DNA of 7,828 bases from Moraxella lacunata (lineage in GTDB: Bacteria > Pseudomonadota > Gammaproteobacteria > Pseudomonadales > Moraxellaceae), in the NCBI RefSeq assembly GCF_002027545.1, contig NZ_MXAN01000065.1, forward strand, positions 1 to 7,828, in the 5' to 3' direction. Positions 1 through 5,857 of this stretch are shown piece by piece. Numbering within the stretch: position 1 is the first letter of the stretch; every line of letters begins with the position of its first letter. The notes beneath the pieces were generated by a model. That model searched no databases. It worked only from the letters and a program-made list of their open reading frames with translations, and was not told where the DNA came from. The translations under genes were made by a program, and so were the position numbers.

Positions 1-56
1 AGGGCGAACGGAAAACCTAGTTTGGCATACTTTGCAACTATGATTCGCCCCTACAA
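1..56. repeat. Partial small dispersed inverted-repeat element (copy 1)
   Basis: The sequence begins with AGGGCGAA and ends with TTCGCCCCTACA at 45-56, so the ends are inverted repeats of each other. The right end is the same TGTAGGGGC-type terminus (read on the other strand) found at 1003 and at 7490. The left end is probably cut by the window edge. No coding potential is seen. It resembles a REP- or MITE-like palindromic element; this class is inferred from the terminal repeats and the three copies in intergenic DNA. Confidence 0.55.
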
Positions 57-116
57 ATCGCTAATGATATCACCTAAATTCATTTCTCTTTATATACCCT
101 TATTTGGAAAACCCCC

Positions 117-944
117 ATGACCACCCAAAAATCCTTTAAAAAAGACCCCAAAAAAGACCTTCAAAAAAACAAAAAACCCACCCAAAAACCCAAAAAACCC
201 GCCATGCCCCATTTTTATGGGATGCACGCCATTAAAGCGATTTTAAACACTCGCCCCATGGACGCCAAAGCCTTATTTGTGCAAAGCTATGACAATCATC
301 ACAACGACAACCACGATGAGATTATCGCCCTTGCCACATCGCTTGGTGTGTCGGTACAAACCGCCCAAAAAGACACGCTCACCGAGCTGTGTGGCAGTCC
401 GCAACATCAAGGCGTGGTGCTGTCGGCACGCTCTCGCCCCATGCTGGACGACAGTGAGCTTGATAGCCTAGCTAAGCAGGATAATGCGGTGTTTTTGGTG
501 TTAGACCAGATTACCGACCCGCACAACTTTGGGGCGTGTCTGCGGACGGCAAGTGCCATGGGCGTATCAGCAGTCATCGTGCCGCGTCATCAAAGCGTGG
601 GGCTAACCCCAACGGTCGCCAAAGTCTCGGTGGGTGGGGCAGAGAGTGTGCCTGTGGTTGCCGTTACCAATTTGGCACGGTGTTTGGAGAGACTAAAATC
701 GGCAGGGGTGTTTGTGTTTGGCACGGCTCTTGATGAGAGTGCCAAGCCCTTGCAGGCGTGTGATTTTGGCGGAAAAGTCGCCATTGTCATGGGGTCAGAG
801 GGGGACGGCATGAGACGGCTGACAGGCGAGCTATGCGATACGCTTGTCTATATCCCCATGACCGATAGCCCCGACCGCCCTCAGAGTCTGAACGTGAGCG
901 TGGCGACAGGTATGGTGCTTTGGGAGGTGTTTAGAAGTCGTTAG
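117..944 (+). CDS. rlmB: RlmB, 23S rRNA (guanosine-2'-O)-methyltransferase
   Basis: SpoU/TrmH-family (SPOUT) methyltransferase that methylates the 2'-O of G2251 in the 23S rRNA peptidyl-transferase P loop using SAM, in the cytoplasm. The 275-aa product has an N-terminal substrate-binding domain starting at PHFYGMHAIKAIL (31-43). It then shows the three SpoU motifs: NFGACLRTA (137-145), IVMGSEGDGM (223-232) and SLNVSVATG (257-265), which form the knotted SAM site. The family is about 245 aa; this protein carries about 29 extra residues at the N terminus, very rich in Lys, Pro and Gln, encoded by A and C tracts. An internal ATG at 204 would give the usual 246 aa, but nothing like a ribosome site precedes it, while GGAAAA lies before 117, so 117 is kept. 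A stretch between IPM and SLNVS (TDSPDRPQ) is a few residues longer than in E. coli. A TATATA at 91-96 is a possible weak -10. Function is secure; the start is less so. Confidence 0.93.
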   Translation: MTTQKSFKKDPKKDLQKNKKPTQKPKKPAMPHFYGMHAIKAILNTRPMDAKALFVQSYDNHHNDNHDEIIALATSLGVSVQTAQKDTLTELCGSPQHQGVVLSARSRPMLDDSELDSLAKQDNAVFLVLDQITDPHNFGACLRTASAMGVSAVIVPRHQSVGLTPTVAKVSVGGAESVPVVAVTNLARCLERLKSAGVFVFGTALDESAKPLQACDFGGKVAIVMGSEGDGMRRLTGELCDTLVYIPMTDSPDRPQSLNVSVATGMVLWEVFRSR

Positions 945-1002
945 GATAAGGGGCGTTTATTTTGTTTTGGTATTGTTAATTAACCGTATCTTTGGATAAA
1001 TA

Positions 1003-1023
1003 TGTAGGGGCAAATCACATTTG
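1003..1023. repeat. Partial dispersed repeat (copy 2)
   Basis: These 21 bases are the exact reverse complement of 7473-7493, the right end of the complete element downstream of murE. They include the TGTAGGGGC terminus and a small hairpin, CAAAT(cac)ATTTG. No matching second terminus is seen nearby, so this is a truncated or decayed copy. An exact 21-base match between two intergenic regions is not expected by chance in a window of this size. Confidence 0.6.
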
Positions 1024-1169
1024 TTCTATGGTAAAATATGAATGTATTGCACATTTATATGGCAAAAAATTATCTTAATTGGCTAATGCTTTGTTTTTAA
1101 AAATGCCTATTTGCTGATTACCAAATCCAAAATCTGCCCCATTTACCCCCAATCGCCACGCAGTCTGCC

Positions 1170-1199
1170 TTTGTCTTTTACAAAAGCATAAAAGACAGA
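1170..1199. other. A+T-rich perfect hairpin downstream of rlmB
   Basis: TGTCTTTTA (1172-1180) pairs exactly with TAAAAGACA (1189-1197) around an 8-base loop. A wobble and one more pair extend the stem to 11 bp. There is no T tract after it on the + strand, so it is not a typical intrinsic terminator. It could be a weak 3' processing or stability element of the rlmB transcript, or an operator-like site. Confidence 0.35.
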
Positions 1200-1279
1200 T
1201 AAAGTAACAATAATCATACCTAAGCGTTTTATATCATTAAAAATTTTTTGCAATCATCATGGCGATTTTGATGTTTTTT

Positions 1280-1288
1280 TGGTATGAT
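1280..1288 (+). promoter_or_regulatory. Candidate extended -10 promoter for the FKBP gene
   Basis: TGGTATGAT is an extended -10 element (TGnTATnAT, one mismatch to TATAAT), preceded by a T tract. The -35 position (about 1260-1265, TGGCGA) is poor, which is common when an extended -10 is present. It would give a leader of roughly 120 nt before the FKBP start at 1415. Inferred from sequence only. Confidence 0.35.
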
Positions 1289-1414
1289 ATGCTGTATTTT
1301 TTAGCCAAGTGATTTGTAAGCGATTTTGGGTGTCGGACAGTTAGCACGCCCATTTGACACTTTTACCAACATTTACCAATGGCGTTTTATTTTTCAAAAT
1401 AACAGAGACACACA

Positions 1415-2257
1415 ATGAAAACCACTCGCACCACTTTTTTGATGACTGCCCTAATGGCGTCCATGCTTGCCCTAACAGGCTGTAACAAAGAGAGTAATAC
1501 CTCCACCAAGCCTGCCAGCACCGTAAACATCAGCGAACAAAGTCCTGAAATGGACAAAATCAGCTACATCTTGGGTCATGATGCAGGCAGAAACCTAAAA
1601 GAAATGGATGGCGAGATTAACCCAAAAATCATCGCAACGGCACTCTCAGAGGGTTTTGAGGGCAAAGAGAGTAAATTTACCGACGAGCAGGCTCGTGCCA
1701 TCTTTGAAGAATACCAAAAACGCAAAGAGGCAGATGCGGTCAAAGAGCTAGAAACCAAAGCGGCGACCAACAAAGAAGCAGGGGCGAAATTCTTAGAAGA
1801 AAATAAAGCCAAAGAAGGCGTAAAAACCACGCCATCAGGACTACAATATAAAGTCATCACCGAAGGCACAGGAGCCAAGCCTAAGGCGACGGATGTGGTG
1901 GTGGCACACTACGAAGGCAAGACCATTGATGGCAAGGTGTTTGACAGCTCGTATGAACGTGGCGAGCCTGCCCAGTTTGACCTAGGTCACATGATTCCCG
2001 GTTTTACCGAAGGCGTACAACTCATGCCTGCTGGCAGTAAATACGAGTTTTATTTGCCGTCAGAGTTGGGTTATGGCGAAACAGGGACACCGCCTGTGAT
2101 TGAGCCTAACAGCACCTTGATTTTTACCGTAGAATTACTGGATGAAGCCAGTGCCAAAAAGGCTGCCGCTGATTCTCAAGCTGCTGCCGAAGCACAAATG
2201 GCAGAGCTGATGAAGCAGTTGGAGACACAGGCAACAAAGCCAGCGACCAACCAATAA
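1415..2257 (+). CDS. fkpA: FKBP-type peptidyl-prolyl cis-trans isomerase lipoprotein (FkpA/Mip-like)
   Basis: Envelope folding factor that isomerises Xaa-Pro bonds. The 280-aa protein starts with a lipoprotein signal peptide with the lipobox LTGC (20-23). Cys23 is the predicted lipidated residue, and Asn at +2 argues for the outer membrane rather than inner-membrane retention. Residues about 46-135 (DKISYILGHDAGRNL, then charged helices) match the FKBP N-terminal dimerisation domain of Mip/FkpA. The FKBP catalytic domain spans about 142-242, with VAHYEG (162-167), KVFDSS (174-179), IPGFTEGVQLMPAGS (194-208), LGYGE (218-222) and NSTLIFTVELL (232-242). The Trp usual at the pocket base (IPGW) is Phe here (F197). 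An Ala/Gln/Lys-rich helical tail (244-280) follows. It is monocistronic, with a probable promoter upstream and a terminator after it. Whether it corresponds to FkpA or to Mip cannot be settled from sequence alone. Confidence 0.92.
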   Translation: MKTTRTTFLMTALMASMLALTGCNKESNTSTKPASTVNISEQSPEMDKISYILGHDAGRNLKEMDGEINPKIIATALSEGFEGKESKFTDEQARAIFEEYQKRKEADAVKELETKAATNKEAGAKFLEENKAKEGVKTTPSGLQYKVITEGTGAKPKATDVVVAHYEGKTIDGKVFDSSYERGEPAQFDLGHMIPGFTEGVQLMPAGSKYEFYLPSELGYGETGTPPVIEPNSTLIFTVELLDEASAKKAAADSQAAAEAQMAELMKQLETQATKPATNQ

Positions 2258-2286
2258 TTATCGTTATGGGTGACGCCGACCCAAGC

Positions 2287-2319
2287 AAGCCAAGTGCGTC
2301 ATGGCGGACTTGGCTTTTT
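2287..2319 (+). terminator. Rho-independent terminator after the FKBP gene
   Basis: AAGCCAAGT (2287-2295) and ACTTGGCTT (2308-2316) form a perfect 9-bp stem with a 12-base loop. The stem runs into a TTTTT tract (2315-2319) and further T-rich sequence. It sits 30 bp after the FKBP stop codon and ends 28 bp before the chosen rsmH start. It therefore separates the two units and argues against the longer upstream rsmH start at 2270. Confidence 0.8.
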
Positions 2320-2347
2320 GTATTCTTTTGTATTGACTTATTTTATC

Positions 2348-3322
2348 ATGACCAACGACCACGCTCCCTTTATTCACACAACGGTGCTACTACATGAGAT
2401 GGTAGCAGGCGTGCTTGGCGTGTCCGATTTGTCGGATATCTCGCCACAGGCAGGCGTGTATGTGGATGCCACTTTTGGGCGTGGAGGGCATAGCCGTCTG
2501 TTGCTTGATTATTTGACCGCTGACAGCACGCTCATCGTCTTTGACAAAGACCCACAAGCGATAGCGGTAGCAGACGATCTTGCCAAAACCGACAGCCGTG
2601 TGGTGGTGGTGCATGACAGCTTTGCCAGTCTTAATGAAAATTTGGCAAGACTTGGCATAAGTCAAGTGAGCGGCATCATGGCGGATTTGGGTGTGTCTAG
2701 CCCACAGCTTGATGATGGCTCTCGTGGGTTTAGCTTTATGAAAGATGGGGCGGTGGACATGCGTATGGACACCAGCCGTGGTCAAAGTGTGGGGCAATGG
2801 CTCAAAGTCGTGGACGAGGAGACTCTTGCCAATGTGCTTTATGAATATGGCGAGGAGCGTCATAGCCGTAGAATCGCCCGTGCGATTAAGGCGATGGAAA
2901 ATTACAACTCCACGTTGGAGCTTGCCAAGACTATCAAACAAGCCCACCCTGCTTGGCAAAAGGGCAAGCACCCTGCCACCCAGAGCTTTCAAGCCATGCG
3001 GATATTTATCAATAACGAGCTTGGCGATGTCAAAGACTTTTTAAATCAAACCTTAACTGCCCTAAAATCAGGCGGACAGCTTGCGGTGATTAGCTTTCAT
3101 TCGTTAGAAGACCGCATCATTAAGCAGTTTTTAAATAATCACAGCAAAGGGCGACATGATGGCGATGATAAATTACCCATACCACCAAAACGCCCCAAAT
3201 ATTTTGATAGGCCCTACCGCATCACCCCAAGCGATATCGAGATTCGTGCCAACGTGCGTGCCAGAAGTGCCTATTTGCGTGGGGCAAGGCGAAATCAGAC
3301 GGCATTTGAGCCATCCAATTGA
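2348..3322 (+). CDS. rsmH: RsmH (MraW), 16S rRNA (cytosine-1402-N4)-methyltransferase
   Basis: SAM-dependent enzyme that N4-methylates C1402 of 16S rRNA in the decoding site; usually the first or second gene of the dcw cluster. The 324-aa product (E. coli 313) shows FIHTTVLLHE (8-17), the SAM-binding DATFGRGGHS (40-49), FDKDPQAI (65-72), and MADLGVSSPQLDDGSRGFSF (111-130). It continues with YEYGEERHSRRIARAI (165-180), the HPATQSFQAMRIFINNELG signature (208-226), VISFHSLEDRIIKQF (247-261) and a basic RSAYLRGARR tail (306-315). The frame is open from an ATG at 2270, but those 26 extra residues have no family counterpart and cover the terminator, so 2348 is chosen. The ribosome site there is very weak. 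No mraZ precedes it. A promoter must lie between the terminator and the start, or inside the terminator region, but none is clear. Confidence 0.95.
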   Translation: MTNDHAPFIHTTVLLHEMVAGVLGVSDLSDISPQAGVYVDATFGRGGHSRLLLDYLTADSTLIVFDKDPQAIAVADDLAKTDSRVVVVHDSFASLNENLARLGISQVSGIMADLGVSSPQLDDGSRGFSFMKDGAVDMRMDTSRGQSVGQWLKVVDEETLANVLYEYGEERHSRRIARAIKAMENYNSTLELAKTIKQAHPAWQKGKHPATQSFQAMRIFINNELGDVKDFLNQTLTALKSGGQLAVISFHSLEDRIIKQFLNNHSKGRHDGDDKLPIPPKRPKYFDRPYRITPSDIEIRANVRARSAYLRGARRNQTAFEPSN

Positions 3323-3385
3323 TTTATTATAGCCATGATTTGTCCCATTTAATTTATCATTTAAACCATTATAAATCACAACCCC

Positions 3386-3766
3386 ATGAATCCAAGTGCT
3401 GACAGCGACTTACACGAATACACGACCGAGCGGATGAGCTTGGCGGGCTTGTATCGGCTGATTGTCGCTGGATTACTGCTCGGGATTCTCATCACGGGCG
3501 TAATGATAGCCACACAAACCCAAAAACGCCATCAGACCTATCAAGAACTTACCCGCCTAAGACAGCAACTGGCGAACATGCAAGTCGAAGAGAGTCGCCT
3601 GCTCATCGAACAGCAGACATTTAGTGCAACCCCACAGGTGGCAAGGCGAGCGGTGGGCGAGCTTGGCATGCATTATCCAACCAAAAAAGAGCAGATAAAT
3701 CAAGATGAATGGGGCGAGCTTGGTAATTTAGACAATCTAGATAACACGGGGGTGTCTTATGAGTAA
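3386..3766 (+). CDS. ftsL: FtsL, divisome bitopic membrane protein
   Basis: Small division protein that binds FtsB and FtsQ and helps activate FtsI-FtsW septal synthesis. The 126 aa comprise a short cytoplasmic N terminus, one membrane segment (about 22-43, LYRLIVAGLLLGILITGVMIAT) and a periplasmic heptad-like coiled coil (about 46-78, KRHQTYQELTRLRQQLANMQ onward). After these comes the family-typical end FSATPQVARRAVGELGMHYPTKKEQ (79-103). The remaining tail (104-126) is acidic and partly repetitive (GELGNLDNLDN). The family is divergent, so the call rests on topology plus position between rsmH and ftsI. It starts 63 bp after rsmH without a strong ribosome site and overlaps ftsI by 8 bp, which implies translational coupling. 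Confidence 0.9.
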   Translation: MNPSADSDLHEYTTERMSLAGLYRLIVAGLLLGILITGVMIATQTQKRHQTYQELTRLRQQLANMQVEESRLLIEQQTFSATPQVARRAVGELGMHYPTKKEQINQDEWGELGNLDNLDNTGVSYE

Positions 3767-5816
3767 AAACGACCAAACCCCAAAACAGCCCAAACACCCA
3801 AAAAACCAAAACCGCTCAGGGCAAAAGACAAATACGTCCCCCAAGAGTGATATTGGCGAGAAACTAAGCAAAATCGGCAGTCTGGGCAAAAAGCTGGACA
3901 AAAGCCATGCCATCAAACGCACATCTGATGCCCAAAAGTCAACCCAAAGCCCCCTGAAAAAAACACGCAAACGAAAAAAAAGCTCGGGCGTCTCGCTGTT
4001 GGGTGGGCTTCAAGATGTGGGGCGTTATAAGATAGTTTGGGCGGTTATGGTGGTGTGTTTTTCGGCACTTTTCGCTCGTGCTTATTGGCTTCAAATCGCC
4101 AATGCCGACTACTACATCAGCCAAGGCGACAAGCTCATCACCAGTAAGCGAACCATCACCGCCCATCGTGGCAACATCTATGACACCAATGGGGCTCCGC
4201 TTGCTGCCAATGCCCCTTTGAGCACGGTGATTTTTAGCCCTTATGACTATGCTTTGGCGTATTATGATTTGCAAAAGAAAATCAAAAACACCAAAGGCGA
4301 AGAGCGTCGCCAAAAGCTACTGCAAGAACTTGATGAGATGAATCTAGAAACGCTGGCGGTTGCCAGTGGTGTTTCACGTGAAACATTAGAACAGGCGGTA
4401 CATTTGGACGGGGCGGTGGATCTGGATGACCCAGAAGCTGTCAAACAAGCCCTGCCATCGGGGATGGGGTCGAAGCGATTGGTGCTACTTAACCGAGTCG
4501 CCCCCGAGATGGCTCAGCGGGTTACCATGTTAGGCTTTAAGGGCGTGTTTAGAGAGACGAGCGAGAAACGCTACTATCTACAACCTGAACCCATGGCACA
4601 GATATTGGGCTATATGGGCTATTCCCAAGATGACCCACCTGTCTATGGGGGGCGAACAGGCATAGAAGCCAAATACGATAAAAAGCTGACAGGACAAAAT
4701 GGTCAAGTGCTAAGCCTGCGAGCGGTGCAAGGCAGTATCGGTGACATCAAAGAACTCTCGCCCATGATGGCAGGGCAGGACATTCATCTGACCATAGATT
4801 CACGGTTGCAGTATATTTTGTACAAAGAGCTAGAAGAGCTTGGGCGGGTGCAGTCGGCACGGTCAAGCTCAGGCATGATTGTGGATGTACAGACAGGTAA
4901 CGTGCTTGCCATGGGGTCGTGGCCGTCCTTTAACCCGAATGATTTGTCCAAAAGACACGGGGCAAGCGAGCGTAACCGCCCTGTGCTAGACACCTTTGAA
5001 CCGGGGTCGGTGGTCAAGCCTTTGACGGTGGCAGCTGCCTTAGAGTCGGGGCGGTATAGCACCCGAACGCTCATTGACACAGGGGCGGGTAGCATGAGAC
5101 TTGGTGGGTACAGCATTCGTGATGGTGGTCGCTATGGGGTGATTGCCATGGGTAAGCTCATCCAAAAGTCATCCAACGTGGCATCCGCCAAAATTGCCCT
5201 AGACTTACCGCCCGATGCCATCGTGAACATGCAAAGAAAGTTCGGCTTTGGGCAAAAGACGGCTTTGAACTTGCCCGCTGAGTCGGCAGGCGTGTTACAT
5301 ACCCCGACCGCCAAAGATGTCACCCGTCGTGCCACGCTGGCATATGGCTATGGGCAGTCGGTCACGCTAGCTCAGATTGCAGGGGCATATGTGACACTTG
5401 CCAATGGGGGTAAGATGAATCATCTAAGACTGGTCAAAGAAGAGTCTGCTCCTGCCCCAGAGCAGGTCATCAGCGAGCAACATGCCAAAGACATCACCAA
5501 CATGATGATTAGCGTGACCGAAAAAGGCGGTACGGGGACAGCCGCGGCCATTGACGGCTACTATGTGGCGGGCAAGACAGGCACGTCACGTCGCACCAAT
5601 CCAGCAGGCGGTTATTATACCGATCAATACCGCAACGTCTTTGCAGGGTTTGCCCCTGCGACCAGTCCCCGTTTTGTGGTGGTGATTTTGGTAGAAGACC
5701 CAAGGCGGGGCAAATACGCTGGGCAAACCGTCGCCCCTGTGTTTGCCAAAGTGATGAAAGAGACGCTTAGGATTTATAACGTGCCATTTGACAAACCACT
5801 AGATACGAGCCAGTGA
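3759..5816 (+). CDS. ftsI: FtsI (PBP3), septal peptidoglycan transpeptidase
   Basis: Class B penicillin-binding protein that crosslinks septal peptidoglycan with FtsW and is a target of beta-lactams. The 685-aa protein has a long basic cytoplasmic tail (1-90, many Lys, Pro, Gln and Ser), one membrane anchor (about 91-110, KIVWAVMVVCFSALFARAYW) and a pedestal domain beginning TAHRGNIYDTNG (134-145). The transpeptidase domain (about 343-670) carries the three active-site motifs: SVVK (417-420, nucleophile Ser417), SSN (471-473) and KTG (606-608). E. coli FtsI is 588 aa; much of the extra length is the N-terminal tail and part of the pedestal. The start overlaps ftsL by 8 bp and has GGGGGTG just upstream. 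A perfect parS site is embedded at codons 204-209. A-runs of 7 and 8 in the tail (about 3957-3963 and 3974-3981) are slippage-prone. Confidence 0.96.
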   Translation: MSKNDQTPKQPKHPKNQNRSGQKTNTSPKSDIGEKLSKIGSLGKKLDKSHAIKRTSDAQKSTQSPLKKTRKRKKSSGVSLLGGLQDVGRYKIVWAVMVVCFSALFARAYWLQIANADYYISQGDKLITSKRTITAHRGNIYDTNGAPLAANAPLSTVIFSPYDYALAYYDLQKKIKNTKGEERRQKLLQELDEMNLETLAVASGVSRETLEQAVHLDGAVDLDDPEAVKQALPSGMGSKRLVLLNRVAPEMAQRVTMLGFKGVFRETSEKRYYLQPEPMAQILGYMGYSQDDPPVYGGRTGIEAKYDKKLTGQNGQVLSLRAVQGSIGDIKELSPMMAGQDIHLTIDSRLQYILYKELEELGRVQSARSSSGMIVDVQTGNVLAMGSWPSFNPNDLSKRHGASERNRPVLDTFEPGSVVKPLTVAAALESGRYSTRTLIDTGAGSMRLGGYSIRDGGRYGVIAMGKLIQKSSNVASAKIALDLPPDAIVNMQRKFGFGQKTALNLPAESAGVLHTPTAKDVTRRATLAYGYGQSVTLAQIAGAYVTLANGGKMNHLRLVKEESAPAPEQVISEQHAKDITNMMISVTEKGGTGTAAAIDGYYVAGKTGTSRRTNPAGGYYTDQYRNVFAGFAPATSPRFVVVILVEDPRRGKYAGQTVAPVFAKVMKETLRIYNVPFDKPLDTSQ
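4370..4385. promoter_or_regulatory. parS, consensus ParB-binding centromere site inside ftsI
   Basis: TGTTTCACGTGAAACA is a perfect 16-bp palindrome identical to the general bacterial chromosomal parS consensus bound by ParB/Spo0J. ParB loads here as a CTP-dependent clamp, spreads, and with ParA segregates the origin region. The site lies in frame: the third base of the Gly204 codon, then GTT TCA CGT GAA ACA, encoding V205-S206-R207-E208-T209 in the FtsI pedestal region. No other CACGTG-centred site is seen in the window. parS sites normally cluster near oriC, so this locus is probably origin-proximal (inference). Identity of the motif is certain; its use in this organism is very likely but untested. 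Confidence 0.88.
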
Positions 5817-5844
5817 GCTGTTTTACCACTTTATTTTTATTTTT

Positions 5845-5852
5845 AAGAAGGA
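5845..5852 (+). promoter_or_regulatory. Ribosome binding site that decides the murE start
   Basis: AAGAAGGA ends 5 nt before the ATG at 5858. The open frame extends upstream to a GTG at 5813 overlapping the ftsI stop, but that codon has no such site and the extra 15 residues match nothing expected at a MurE N terminus. Confidence 0.8.
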
Positions 5853-5857
5853 TTTTT

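Larger units (their letters stand above)
945..1414. other. Gene-free region between rlmB and the FKBP gene
   Basis: This 470-bp A+T-rich stretch has no convincing ORF on either strand. It holds a decayed repeat copy (1003-1023), a hairpin (1170-1199) and a likely extended -10 promoter (1280-1288). A TTGACA at 1354-1359 also resembles a -35 box, but it has no good -10 at the right distance. No clear U-tailed terminator follows rlmB. A small RNA cannot be excluded, but nothing specific supports one. Confidence 0.6.

Noticed and set aside
91..96. TATATA as the rlmB -10 box
   Set aside because: Plausible position, but there is no -35 match at the right distance; too weak to list as a feature.
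1255..1280. Possible terminator CATCA...TGATG followed by seven Ts
   Set aside because: The stem is only 5 bp with a 9-base loop and no G+C-rich core, and it overlaps the better-supported extended -10 promoter.
1331..1341. 11-base sequence TGTCGGACAGT shared between the intergenic region and murE (5952-5962)
   Set aside because: Exact 11-base repeats are expected by chance in a window of this length, and the murE copy simply encodes the SDSR motif.
1354..1359. TTGACA as a -35 box for the FKBP gene
   Set aside because: No acceptable -10 hexamer occurs 16-18 bases downstream (CAATGG or similar), so the upstream extended -10 is preferred.
2390..2992. 200-codon open frame on the minus strand across rsmH
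   Set aside because: It is antisense to a highly conserved gene, its product is His-rich without any recognisable motif, and it is best explained as a shadow of rsmH codon use.
3939..4313. 124-codon minus-strand open frame over the 5' part of ftsI
   Set aside because: No motif, and it lies fully opposite the FtsI tail and membrane anchor; a composition artefact.
5813..5857. GTG start for murE overlapping the ftsI stop
   Set aside because: Adds 15 residues unlike MurE N termini, and the strong ribosome site belongs to the ATG at 5858.
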